Of a DNA stretch of 64,000 nt, positions 46,699-57,849 are shown one piece after another (the stretch's first letter is position 1; every line of letters begins with the position of its first letter). The notes beneath the pieces are model-generated. The model made no database searches, was not told the origin of the DNA, and saw only the letters and a list, made by a program, of their open reading frames with translations. Both the position numbers and the translations under genes were made by a program. This DNA is from Halicephalobus mephisto (Eukaryota; Nematoda; Chromadorea; Rhabditida; Panagrolaimidae), in NCBI GenBank assembly GCA_009193035.1, contig SWDT01000281.1:62001-126000 (forward strand), given 5' to 3'.

Positions 46699-48895
46699 AT
46701 GGCGTCACGGATGCGGTAAGAAATTTCGTATAAAAATTATTTTTTTGTTTTTTTTCAGTACCAATGCGCCGAACGTGTATGATGCTTTTTATATTTTTGA
46801 ACGACAAACGAACGATTCTGGTGTTTCTTCGACTCAATTAGTCAAGAAATATCCTCAAGATCTGGATGATGGTGCTAGTATCGAAGCAATCAAGAAATTC
46901 TGTTTCCCAAAATCCGAAACTAAATGGTTTTTTAAAATTTATTTGAGAATTTATGACTCATTATTTTTAGGGACACGTCTGATCCAGTGGCGTTCTTTAC
47001 CTTCACTTTGACCGACGGCCAGGGGCTATTTACCTTCGGACATTGCCGGTTCTCACCGTCGAAGAAATCTTGCATGTGTATCATCACCGCTTTGCCAGAC
47101 ATTGCTTTTTTCAAGTACACTTTGGGCTATCTCTCCATCGCCGGGGTTTGTTCATATATGAATACCCCCATAATCCTCCTATTTTAGCCATTTCAAGTCG
47201 AACATTGTCTACAGTACCTTTATTACACCCCAATACCAGAAGGAGAACAGTTAATCAAGTATCCGGATTTGGCATTTTCTCATTCTCTACGGGATTTTAA
47301 AAAATGCTTTTGCTCTTTCAACGACACAGAGGTAATTATGCTTTTCAACTCCCTTCAATTTTCAATTCCTCAATTGATCTACCTTTACGCCAGTATGCTG
47401 AAGGAAAGACGGATCCTGATCACGGCCTCCAAACTCGAGACATTGACGAGCTGTACTTTCGGCGCCCTAAAATTACTATATCCCTTTCATTGGCAGAGTA
47501 TTCTTGTTCCAATTTTACCAGCTGACCTAATAGATCAACTTCAGTAAGTTACATTTTTATAATCATCAAAGTAATTCGTTTTCGAGGAACCACTGCACTT
47601 GTAGGTGCGATTTCTAGGATGTTTATTTCCATTTCCATATATGAATATTATTTCTACACATTAGATAGAGGTTTTCGTAACTCATACAACCTTAATCTAG
47701 AAGTTTTAAGATTTAGTGAAATACACGTTCAAAATTATTGATTTTGAAACAATTTGTGAAAAGTCAAAATTCTCACGTAAGCTACTTGAGTTTCCAAAAA
47801 TTCCCCTCAAGACAATTTTATAAAATTTGCTTTAATTTTTACAACAATAATATTCCAGAGCACCAATGCCTTACTTGATCGGAGTTCCTAAAGACACACT
47901 AAAAGGCATAGATCTATCACAATATGGAGAAATTGTTGTACTAGACCTTGATGACCAAGTGTTTACTTCCGACAATGAAGATTTACTACCGGTTCCGATT
48001 TACAAATATCTTGCCAAGCAATTGAAAAACAAGGATTCGATCTCTGTGATGAGTCCAGAAGCATTGATTCGTGCATTTGTTAAAGCTACAGTTATTATTT
48101 TTGGACGTTACAGAACTGGTTTATGTAAAGCAGGTTTGTTAATTATTTGAGATTTTTTATTTGTTTATTTTAGATTCAGAACAAAATTCAAAAATTACAT
48201 GGGATAGACAAAGATTCATCGCGGCCCAACCCCAAGAATTAAAGTCATTTGTTCAAGCTCTTGTATGCGAAGAAGGAGTCCAGTATTTTGAACGTTTTGT
48301 TGATGAAAAAGTAGAAACATTAAATAATGGAATGGGATCAAATGAAGAATTTGACAGAATGTTAAGAAATATAGATGAATACTGGCAAGAAGCCCTTGAT
48401 GTCAGTCGTAATTTCAAGGATACTGTACAAGGTGCAATGTTAGGAGTTAAGAATAATACAAACGCTATGTTTGGGACTATTAAAGGAACATTTCAACAAG
48501 CAATGAAGAAAAAACCATCATTTCCTACTCCTAAAGTTGGCAGAAGAAAAAAAGAACTTCCTATTCCACCGTATAGTTTTGCTCCACCGGTTATTAATTC
48601 TCCCGAAAAATCAGAACCTCCAAATGAGATTCCTCAACGTTCAAATAGTCCTGATATTGATTTAATGTTTTTTGACAATCCAGATGAATGTTCTAGTGAA
48701 AGTGCACAATCAAGAACAAATTCATCGATTTTTAAAGATGGATCTAATGACGATGTTGCATCTTCACGTTCAAGCTTTAATTCAGCTAATATTATACATA
48801 GTTTGCAGTTTTCAGCGACAAATCCATTCATTACTGTGCCATCTACGGAACCAAATATCGCTGTGTCAAGAAATAATTGGGAAAAATTTGATTAA
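46699..48895 (+). CDS. rme-4: DENN-domain protein, DENND1/connecdenn (RME-4) type
   Basis: Exons 46699-46715, 46759-46926, 46971-47145, 47188-47543, 47859-48133 and 48174-48895 join in phase to 570 residues. DENND1 proteins are guanine-nucleotide exchange factors for RAB35 at clathrin-coated and recycling endosomes; RME-4 does this for RAB-35 in C. elegans. The upstream DENN module shows FTFTLTDGQGLFTFGHCRF near 68; the core DENN shows LYASMLKERRILITASKL near 190, FHWQSILVPILP near 222 and APMPYLIGVP near 240. A linker with SGVSSTQLVKKYPQD lies near the N-terminus. The C-terminal 150 residues are polar and carry RRKKELPIPPYSFAPP, FFDNPDE and TNPFITV; the NPF tripeptide is a known EH-domain ligand. 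Start codon: the first ATG after the acceptor at 46690, giving MASRMR. The 17-nt first exon is short. Confidence 0.92.
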
Positions 48896-50135
48896 ATTTG
48901 GAAATTTTGTGATTATTTGGAATCTGTCACATAAAAAAGTGGGAAATTTTAATGAAAAATTATCTAAGATTTTACCGAATTTTTTGAACAACTAAAATAC
49001 TAAATATAAAACTGATGAGAAGTAAGCTTAAAGTCTTCCAAGAAGAGCTTTGGCCATCAAAGTACCCATTTGAGCGGGGGATGGGGTGACTTCTACACCA
49101 GCTGATTTTAGTGCTGCTATTTTGTCATTGGCAGATCCTTTTCCTCCGGCAATAATGGCACCTGCATGACCCATTCTACGACCTGGTGGAGCAGTAACAC
49201 CAGCAATGAATGAAACAACGGGTTTACTGTTGGGACCCTGAGGGAAAAAAATAAAATTAAAAAAAAAATTAAAAACTTACTTTGTTGTGTTCTTTGATGT
49301 ATTCAGCGGCTTGTTCTTCTGCTGTTCCGCCGATTTCTCCGATGAGAATAATTCCTTTGGTGTGGTTGTCCTTGAAGAATACATCCAGACAGTCGATGAA
49401 GTTGGTTCCATTGAAGGGATCTCCACCGATTCCGATACATAGCGTCTGGCCGAGTCCGACGGCGGTTGTTTGATGGACGGCTTCGTAGGTGAGAGTGCCG
49501 GAACGAGAGACGATTCCAATAACGCCAGGTTGGTGGATGTGACCAGGCATGATTCCGATTTTGCATTCTCCAGGTTTGATTATTCCGGGACAATTAGGAC
49601 CAAGAAGACGAGAATGGTTTTGTTTGAGCAATTTACTCTTGACACGAACCATATCTTGTTGAGGAATACCCTCCGTGATGCAAACGATAAGTTTGACCTC
49701 CGCATCCATGGCTTCTTCGATGGCAGCAGCCGCGTGAGAAGCGGGGACGTAGATGACAGTGGCATCAACCCCGGTTTTGTCCACAGCCTCCTGAACCGAG
49801 CCAAAAACTGGTTTATCAAGGTGCATGGTTCCTGCTTTGTTGGGAGAAACGCCACCAACGATATTGGTCTTGTACCGGATCATCTGTTCTCCATGGAAAG
49901 TTCCCTAAAAATTTTAAAATATATTTTTAAAAAATTTTCATATATCAAACCTGTTTTCCGGTGAATCCTTGAATGAGAACTCGGGTATTTTTGTTGATTT
50001 TGAGGTATTCATTCGTTCCAAAGTAAAATCGACGACCAACTGAAAAAGTTTAAAAATTAAAATAAAATCCAAAAATCTTCATATACCCTTAGGGGCTGAT
50101 CGCAACAACGTCAACGACATCTTGCTGAAGGACAT
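48896..50135 (-). CDS. suclg1: Succinyl-CoA ligase alpha subunit, mitochondrial
   Basis: Exons in coding order 50087-50135, 49951-50039, 49281-49904 and 49028-49237 (the stop codon is at 49028-49030; 48896-49027 is the 3' gap to the DENN gene). They join in phase to 323 residues. With the beta subunit it converts succinyl-CoA to succinate in the TCA cycle, making ATP or GTP. The N-terminus is basic and hydroxylated without acids ([17 protein letters not shown]), a mitochondrial presequence. CoA-binding landmarks are [16 protein letters not shown] near 36-51 and [13 protein letters not shown] near 77; LGPNCPGII and [13 protein letters not shown] follow. The phosphorylated histidine is in [10 protein letters not shown] (about H278), and [10 protein letters not shown] is intact. 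It is convergent with the DENN gene (132 nt between stops) and divergent from the gene at 50909. Confidence 0.96.
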
Positions 50136-50908
50136 CCTGATCGAAAACCGTCAAAAACGAAAAATTGCAGAATCTTGTGAAGTCAGAACTTCATCAAGCT
50201 AAAAAATCGCACGTAAACTAGCATTTACGGAGTTTCAACTTTCCTCACGAGACCATTGGCTCCTGCTAATCCTCTTATTGGGTTTCTGTTTATCAATAAA
50301 TTCTGATAAAATTTGAATTTCATATATTTTTATTATGTAATTTTTGTATTTACAAAATATAAGAATTCACTATTTTAGGATTTTCTACCGATAAAAGTTC
50401 TGGTTTTCTTCTCGAGATAATTATCTGATTTTTATCTTTTTTCTTGTTTTAAATTATTATTTTCTTACTTAATTTTAAATTTCATATATTATTTTTATGT
50501 TGGTTTTCTATTTACAACAGAAACTATGTAAATTTTGCATAGATAAAGTTTCAGCTTTCTTTATGAGACCATTGAGCGATAATAATCATCTTATCTTGTC
50601 TTAATTTATCTTTTTCTAGTCCAAATTTAAATTTCATATATTATTTTTACGTACTTTTTCTATTTATGTAAATTCCGTGTTTGTGGAATCTTAACTTTCG
50701 TCATGAGATCATTGATCCGTATTAATCGTCTTTTTCTACCTTGATCTATTTATTCTGACGAAATTCAAGTTTTGTGTGTTTTTGTTACGTCATTTTTCTA
50801 TTTTTAAAATACATTGATTGCGTGGCTTTTTAGAATTCTTTCTGATTTACGGCGACGATGCACGGATGAAGCCATATGTTAAATATTCTGACGGTTGTCG
50901 AGGCAACG
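50136..50908. promoter_or_regulatory. Divergent promoter region made of diverged 150-bp repeats
   Basis: The gap between the succinyl-CoA ligase (-) and MXRA7-like (+) starts. It holds about four diverged tandem units of 145-160 bp, each with an ACTTTCNTCANGAGACCATTG-like block (at about 50236, 50396, 50547 and 50690) followed by TTTCATATATTTTTAT-like and TTTTCTATTTA-like blocks. An AG acceptor (CTTTTTAG, ends about 50833) precedes the plus-strand start codons. Confidence 0.6.
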
Positions 50909-52358
50909 ATGCGAGATTTTGAGCTTGTAGATGAAGATTATCTTCCCGCCTCTGGCAGTAAAGAATTTGACGTTGTATCATCCAACGAAGAATCAGATTA
51001 CCAAGAAAGTACGGACTGTTTTTACTTAATTACTCGTTTAATTTTCTAATTTTATCTTTTAATACTTTTATGACGTCTGTACACGATTTGTTTAGGTACA
51101 ATGCTTCAATCCGGATTCTATTTTGAGGACTTGAAAACGTTTATAAGCGACTCGAGAATCATCGTAGGAATTTTAAGTACGGTAATCATCGGGATCCTGA
51201 TTCCTATTCTTGGAAACTTGTGTTTCAAAATTTACATAAGAATGGCAGACGAAAGTGAGTACCTTCCTAAATGTCTATCTGTATCCGTCGAACGTCTTTT
51301 AGACTTATTTAAATTTAAAGAACCTAATCCAGCGGATGATGAAGACAGCCTAATCGAGGAAGAAAGTAAGTAATCGTTACTGTATAATTTTAAACATAGG
51401 ATGGGAAAATCACTAAATATTTTTCTGAAAAATTCACTGATTAGAGAGATTTATCGTTTTATTTATAAAATTGCCAATCAATGAACGAGCGAGAAAGTTA
51501 CTTCGTTACTGATTAGACAGATTTGTCATTTTATTTATAAAATTGCCAATCAATGAACGAGCGAAAAAGTTACTTCGTTACTGATTAGAGAGATTTGTCG
51601 TTTTATTTATAAAATTGCCAATCAATGAACGAACGAAAAAGTTACTTCGTTACTGATTAGAGAGATTTGTCGTTTTATTTATAAAATTGCCAATCAATGA
51701 ACGAGCGAAAAAGTTACTTCGTTACTGATTAGACAGATTTATCGTTTTATTTATAAAATTGTCAGTTTATAAACGCTGGAGCAAATTTGACTCGTAATAG
51801 TCAAAAAGTAACCAGTTTTAGTTATCTATGAAGAATTCAATATTATTCTCTGTTTATAGTAGTACTAAAAAGTAAATTGTAATTTACTTCCAATGAACTA
51901 CTAGGTTAATTTTAAAATTTATAAAAAATTGTTTTTTAGACGAAGAACCAGAAGAACCTGAACCTCCTAAACCCCTCAAACACGTGGAATTTGAAAATGT
52001 TCAACCTGAAAACCTGAACATGACAGAAGAAGAGCGGATTCTGATGGCGGCTGCTATAGATGCGGACGACCAAGAATACGATATGCTGAAGGCATTTAAT
52101 CGTGTCAAACTCCACGGAAAATTAGCAACAGCAAGATTACGTGCGAAGACCTTGAAAATTGAAAGTGGTATGACGGAAGAAGAACGTGAACAGGTTAATT
52201 TTTAATTATTTTTTAATAATTTTTTTGATTTTTAGGAAAGAAAAACAAAAAACGAACAAATTGCGAAAATTTTTGCCATGATGGAACAGAATTCCGACAA
52301 ATTCGGCATCCAATCGGAAGAAGAATTGAAAGAACAAATGAAATTATACAGTGTTTGA
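50909..52358 (+). CDS. Single-pass membrane protein, MXRA7-like
   Basis: Exons 50909-51008, 51096-51365, 51940-52193 and 52236-52358 join in phase to 248 residues. An in-frame ATG at 50876 would add 11 residues. The N-terminus is acidic (MRDFELVDEDYLP); one strong membrane segment follows (ILSTVIIGILIPILG, about 58-72). An acidic linker (EEPEEPEPPKP) leads to a C-terminal helical domain with KLATARLRAKTLKIESGMTE and EQIAKIFAMMEQNSDKFGI. That domain resembles the helical C-terminus of matrix-remodelling-associated protein 7 (MXRA7), whose function is poorly known. Exon 2 has two donors in the same phase, 51254 and 51365, so a form lacking 37 residues is possible. The gene is convergent with LDB (77 nt between stops). 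Confidence 0.72.
51439..51795. repeat. 72-bp tandem repeat, five copies, in MXRA7-like intron 2
   Basis: GATTAGASAGATTTRTCRTT starts at 51439, 51511, 51583, 51655 and 51727, exactly 72 bp apart, with CAATCAATGAACGARCGARA and AGTTACTTCGTTACT in each full unit. Only a few substitutions separate copies, so it is young. Confidence 0.95.
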
Positions 52359-52434
52359 ACTTTATCCAAGGATTCAGAATCATTCCATTGTCCGAAAGTC
52401 TATAAATAAATTGGCATTATTTATTAATGTTTGA

Positions 52435-55400
52435 TTATTGATCACAGATTGGTTGAGCTATAAGTGTCGTGTTCACATTGCTTTGACTCATGCCGTTCCA
52501 CTGAGGGTTAGAGATTGGAGGTTGAAGCATCGTAAGCTGGGATTGAGAAACAGCACGTGCCATAGGTACTGATTGTGGCTGTTGCTGAATTTTCGGAGCT
52601 TCAACGCTTCTGTTGAAGCTGTTTTGTCGACTATATATTGGAGCTAAAATAAAATAAAATAATAAAAATTTTAAGTTTCTAAGAATTTTTGTGAATTATA
52701 AAAAAGGAAAAAAACGAATAAAGATAAAAAAATTAATTTTAACAGTGATTTGCCAGATTTAATTTTTAAAATTTTCATAATTATCCAATATTTTGGGAGA
52801 AATTGAAAAGTTAAAAATTATTATAAAATTGTTTTGATGTAAATTTTAGGATTCTCGTAAAAGCGCGAGTGAAGCCAGAGCGATTTGCCAGATTTAATTT
52901 TTTTAATTTTCATCATTATCCAATATTCTGGAAGAAGTTCAAAAGTTAAAAATTATTATAAAATTGTTTTGATGTGAATTTTAGGATTCTCGTAAAAGCG
53001 CGAGTGAAGCCAGATTTAATTTTTTTTCACTTTCGTTACATCTTTCTTTGGGCAAGAATTCAAAAAGTACAAAAAATAATATTAATCTGAAATCATAAAT
53101 AAACATTTTTCGAAATTATTTCGATAAAAATTTTCGTAATTTTAAAGAATTTTTAAAATTTAAATAAAAAACACCGAATTGATTTCGCCAGCTTTGCCAT
53201 TTTTCTCCTTTCTCTACTGATCTCTCACTTTACGCGGGAATTTAAAAATTGTCAAAAAAATATAAAATTTGCTATGGTCTCGAAACGAATTTTTAGAATT
53301 TCAGGGAAATTTGAAATTTAGGTAAAATCGACTTTGATATTTGTCAATTTTACCGTTTTTCAATGATTCGCTTTTTTACGAAAAAAATTAATTTAAAAAA
53401 TTTTTAAAAATATTTCTTTTGGATTTAACAATGGTAAAAATTTTTTAAAATATTATTTTTTTTGGATTTAACAATGGTAAAAAAGTTTTAAAAATATTAT
53501 TTTTTTTGGATTTGACAATGGTAAAAAAGTTTTAAAGATATTATTTTTTTTGGATTTAACAATGGTAAAAATTTTTTAAAATATTATTTTTTTTGGATTT
53601 GACAATGGTAAAAATTTTCAGTGAAGGACAGAGGGTAGAGGAGTTACATACTTGGTTCATAGATCGAAGAACCTACTCGAGCCATTTGTCGGCAGGCCAA
53701 CGGACATTGGAGCGCTGCCAGGGATGGATCCGTGAGTCATCGATGAACCATCGAATTGTGTATTTTCTATCCTGGATATCGATCTTTCGTCTTCTTCTCC
53801 AAAGTCACCACCCATCAGTGACGGTTCCCCAACCACTAAGATTTCTTGATATTGTCCAACAGGGTACTAAAATAAAAAAATTAATTATTAAAACTTTTCT
53901 AACAACTTACATTTTGATTCATAGGAAAATTATTCGAATTTTGCGTCGGAGATGCTCGGCTGTTTCCTTTTCGTTGTTTAGCAGGTGTGGTCGCGTTTCC
54001 GGCGACATTATTGACTTTCCTAGTTCGTTTCCTAGGGGGTTTCTTGGCCGGTTCCTCCACAGGGGGTTGAGGGGCCATGGCATTGGGGGCGGGGGGCATG
54101 GACATGGGGGGCATTCCGGGGGCTCCCATGGGGGTCTGAACCTGTTTCCTGTTCTGATGATACTTGAACAAGAAAAGTTTAAGGGCATCCCTCGGAGAAA
54201 ACTGAAAAGTAAATTTTTTATTATTAAAAAAAACCAAAACGTTCCAAAATCAGAAACTTTAGAAATTCTCCAAATTTCGTAAAAAATATTAAAAATTCCA
54301 GAATCAAATAAACACTCAAAATTAAGGATTCCAAAAGTCTATAAAATTCCGGAAATTCGTGTTGAAACCATTTCCGAAAAACATTCATTTACAATTTTGA
54401 CATTTATGAAATTTAAAATTTCCAGAATCCAGGGAAGAATTCCAAAATTATCCAAAAATCCGGATTTCAAAAAATCCAAAAATTCGTGCTGATAAATTTT
54501 AATATTTATAAAACTAAAATTATTTTCAAAATTCCAAAAATTTAAAACTTTAAAATTTAATTTTTTTTAAATTTCAAAAATTCGATTTTTAAGTTTTCAA
54601 AAATTCCGAAATTTTGATTTTTAAGTTTTCAAAAATTCCGAAATTTTGATTTTTAAGCTTTCAAAAACCCCAAAAATTCGATTTTTAAATTTTCAAAAAT
54701 TCCGAAATTTCGTGTTGGAAATTTATGAAATTGTTCAATTTTCGTAGTTGTTAAATATGAACTTACATTCGGATTTGCTTTGCAATGGTGCATAATCGGT
54801 TGCATAGGTTCCATAATTACGCATAATTTTAAGAAGTTTATCGCCTTAGGCGTAAATCCGCATTTAGTCAATCCTTGTCTGACTTTTTCCTGTGTTTCGT
54901 TGTCCTAAAAAAACAAATTTAATTTTTAAATTTTCACAGAACTTGCCATAACCACTTGTTGAGATATGAATTCTTGAGAATTTCGCAATTCTATGTGGAA
55001 TTGTCGTATCCTGTATCCAAAAACTTCTTCAAAAGGCCCAAATTCGAGAAATAATTTAGCATCTGTCTGAATTTTGGCAGGGACCGGTTTTTCGAGGGTC
55101 GTTAACATCGCCACACTCTCGATTTCAACGGCACAAGCTCCCCAATGATTGCTTCGTTCTGTGGCCATTCCACGTGGAACAAAATACAATTCAGAAACCC
55201 CTGTTTCGAACAAATGCCGGAAAAATTTCGCAATCAACTGTCTTCCGATGGCTAAAAGTAAAAATTTTTAATTTACAAACAAAAATTAACTTTTAATATA
55301 AAAATCAATATTTTCCACACAAAAATTTGAAATAAAAATAAATTTTTTATATAAAAAATCGAAAATTTGCTTATAAAAATTAAACTTTTCACAAAAATTA

Positions 55401-56442
55401 AAATTTCAAAATTAAATTTTTTATAAAAATTAAAATTTTAAATAAAATTAAATTTTCTTATAAAAATTAAATTTTTTATAAAAATTAAATTTTACATAAA
55501 AATTAAAATTTTAAATAAAATTAAATTTTTTATATAAAAACCGAAAATTTTTCATACAAAACCTTAATTGTTATTTAAAAATTTCAATTTTATATAAAAT
55601 TAACATTTTTCATTAAGTTGGAGATTTTACAAAAATTAATTTTTATATTAAAATTTCGAAATTTTAAAGTTTAACTTTTTCATGGAAATCTCAACTTACA
55701 GTATTTTCTAACAACTTCTGCAGATTCGTGGGCGGTTATGGTAAATCTAGCGTCGTCGTCGAAGAATTCTTGACCGAAGACTTCCCACCACTGTAGTCGG
55801 TCTTGCGGTGGGATGGGGTACTGTAATTTCGGATTTTTACAGAATTACTTTTCAAAAACAAACTTCTTGATGGTTGAAGGAGTACATCCTCCTGTTCATC
55901 TCCATTAACCTGTATTCTAGGAGAGGAGGCTGGGGGAAGGGGGGCATTGCCATGGGCCGCATCATCATCTGGGGCTGGCCGACCCCGTTGGGGGGTCCTG
56001 GGGGGTGGACGGGATGGGGTCCTGGATGGGACATCATCCCTGAAGGCGCTTGAGAAGACACTGGCACTGGAGTCATATTGTAAGGAACTTGTTGTGATTG
56101 CTGCGGGTTCTCCGCGTCGGGGTAGCTTTGGTTGAGGGGCTGGGCACTTCCTGGAGGACCTTGGGACTGGGAAGAAGGTCCATATCCGTTGTTCATGCTT
56201 CCAGAAGCAGTCGAAGTCGGACCTCCATGTTGATAGTAAAAATCATGATTGTACGGATTACAGTCCTCGACTATGATGCCATTGGACATCCCTTGCGGCT
56301 CATAGGCCATTTGAGCTTGCGACATTTCCATTTTTATATCAGCGATTTGATTTCCAGGTTCTTTCTTTTTCCGCTGACGGGATCTCGGTTGAGGAGCTCC
56401 AGGTGCTGTCATCCCGGTTTCCGCCGACCTTTTTCGGGGCAT
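52435..56442 (-). CDS. ldb-1: LIM-domain-binding protein (LDB/CLIM/NLI)
   Basis: Exons in coding order 55864-56442, 55700-55820, 54947-55251, 54767-54904, 53911-54201, 53677-53866 and 52435-52643 join in phase to 610 residues. LDB proteins dimerise and bridge LIM-homeodomain and LMO factors in transcription complexes. The first 170 residues are low complexity with RSRQRKKK and Pro/Gln/Met runs. The dimerisation domain follows: LEYRLMEMNRRM, WWEVFGQEFFDDDARFTIT, SIGRQLIAKFFRHLFETG, LKLCVIMEPMQPIMHH, SPRDALKLFLF. A basic segment KKPPRKRTRK acts as a nuclear signal. ILVVGEPSLMGGDFGEEDE comes next and the LIM-interaction motif RSISRIENTQFD lies near 506-517. The intron 54905-54946 is only 42 nt and uses a GC donor (ATG|GCAAGT); no GT alternative keeps the frame. 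Confidence 0.95.
52680..53300. repeat. Diverged GCGCGGGAATT-family copies in the last LDB intron
   Basis: Two near-identical blocks (52770-52900 and 52900-53010) share TTTTAGGATTCTCGTAAAAG, CGCGAGTGAAGCCAGA, GATTTGCCAGATTT and CATNATTATCCAATATT. A third copy (53110-53250) ends in TTTACGCGGGAATTTAAAAA, linking them to the dispersed family. Confidence 0.65.
53415..53622. repeat. 43-44-bp tandem repeat, five copies, in the last LDB intron
   Basis: GGATTTAACAATGGTAAAAA or its GGATTTGACAATGG variant starts at 53421, 53464, 53508, 53552 and 53595. It ends within 60 nt of the preceding exon's donor (53676/53677). Confidence 0.9.
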
Positions 56443-57150
56443 GTCTTGTTAAGGTCGCAGAATAACCCTAGTCATAGGTTGTCAATAGTTATCGTGGACT
56501 ACAAAGAGAAATTGATTCCGGTTCCCTGAAGTGTTATTGCATTGATCAGAAAAAATAACACATTTTTCTTGGGTCATTCACGCCATATAAAAACACGATG
56601 GAAAATAAAAAATAAAGAAAAAATAGAAATTTTTATATATTAAGTATAGCAAGAAGTTGATGAAAATTATAAAAATCCAAAATTAAAAGTTGTATTAAAA
56701 AATTTAAAATAAATATTGAAGGTTTTCTTTAAATTTTAGGATTGCTAGAAAAGGAAAAAAACGAGAGTGAAGACAGAGCGAGTCAGCTTTGATAGTTGCC
56801 AGTTTTACCATCTTTTCCACTTTTACAAACCTCGCTCCCTCTGCGCGGGAATTCAAAAATCACACTTTTTTGAAAAATTAAAATCAGTGTTTTTTCAGAA
56901 TTGTTTCGACACGAATCTACAGCACTATGACACAAGGAGATAAATTAGGACAGAATGAGTCGGTTTTGATGGCAAATTGCCAGATTTATCATTTTTTCCA
57001 CTTTTACTCGCTCGACGCGGAAATTCGAAAATTAAGAAATAATATATATCGATTTTTTAAATTTTAACGTTTGTAATCATGGAATTTTAAAAATAATGGA
57101 ATTGACGGCAGAGCTACGCGTGCTTCGACACAGTTTTCCGCGCGTTTGTC
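56443..57150. other. Upstream flank of LDB with two GCGCGGGAATT-family copies
   Basis: No gene is seen. LDB promoter sequence presumably lies in 56443-56640. A copy at about 56735-56860 has GAGAGTGAAGACAGAGCGAG, AGTTGCCAGTTTTACCA and CTCTGCGCGGGAATTC; a second, shorter copy at about 56900-57030 has GGCAAATTGCCAGATTTATC and CGACGCGGAAATTCG. Confidence 0.55.
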
Positions 57151-57320
57151 CGTCTTCAGAAAATCTCAACGGGGAATGACCGGCAAAATATGCAGGTTTA
57201 TCCTACCCACTATAGCATACAGACACTATGGAATAGAAGACACAATGCCGGACATTCACTGTATCGCCAGAAAAACATCCCAACAAATGCACTTTCCGCG
57301 TCGATTAAGTTCTGTGAAAG

Positions 57321-57600
57321 ACGAACACGACCGGAGCGAGCTGTGCAGTAAAGGGTGCACGTGTGCGTGCTCGTGCTGGACAAAGGACGAACATGACCGG
57401 AGAAAGTGGTGTGGTAGGGGATACACGTGTGCGTGCTCGTGCTGGACAAGGAACGAACACGACCAGAGAGAGTTGTGCAAGAGAAGATACACGTGTGCGT
57501 CCTCATGCCGGACAAAGGACGAACACGACCAGAGAGAGTTGTGCAAGAGGAGATACACGTGTGCGTCCTCGTGCCGGACGTCCAGCTTTCCCTGTTATCG
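57321..57600. repeat. GC-rich 66-bp minisatellite, about four copies
   Basis: GACGAACACGACCRGAGA-like blocks start at about 57321, 57387, 57453 and 57519, each 66 bp apart, and CACGTG recurs at 57358, 57424, 57490 and 57556. The unit length is a multiple of three, so several frames stay open on both strands. The plus frame 57146-57697 (183 codons) would give a 22-residue repeat with three cysteines per unit (ELCKRRYTCASSC); the minus frame 57848-57210 (212 codons) is longer still. Composition differs sharply from the AT-rich surroundings. I cannot tell whether any frame is translated; no splice or family evidence supports it. Confidence 0.85.
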
Positions 57601-57849
57601 TGGCTTTGCGGGTTCCGCTTTCCTTCATCTTCCTTCACAACGCTCGTCTTCACTCGATTTCGTGATCGTGCCGTCAGTGCGTATGCAGTTCTCTTGAGAA
57701 GAAAGATATGTGTGTCCCTGCTATATTCTGGTACGGTTTCACTCCAATCGAAGGGGGAACGAGAAGTAAAAATACGCTGTAAAATTCTAGGACTAACAAA
57801 GGGATAATTTTGGTTTAATTTTTCCAAATATGGCTTTCTAAAATTCATT

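Noticed and set aside
49282..49964. Several long frames opposite the succinyl-CoA ligase gene
   Set aside because: Shadows of a well-conserved coding exon.
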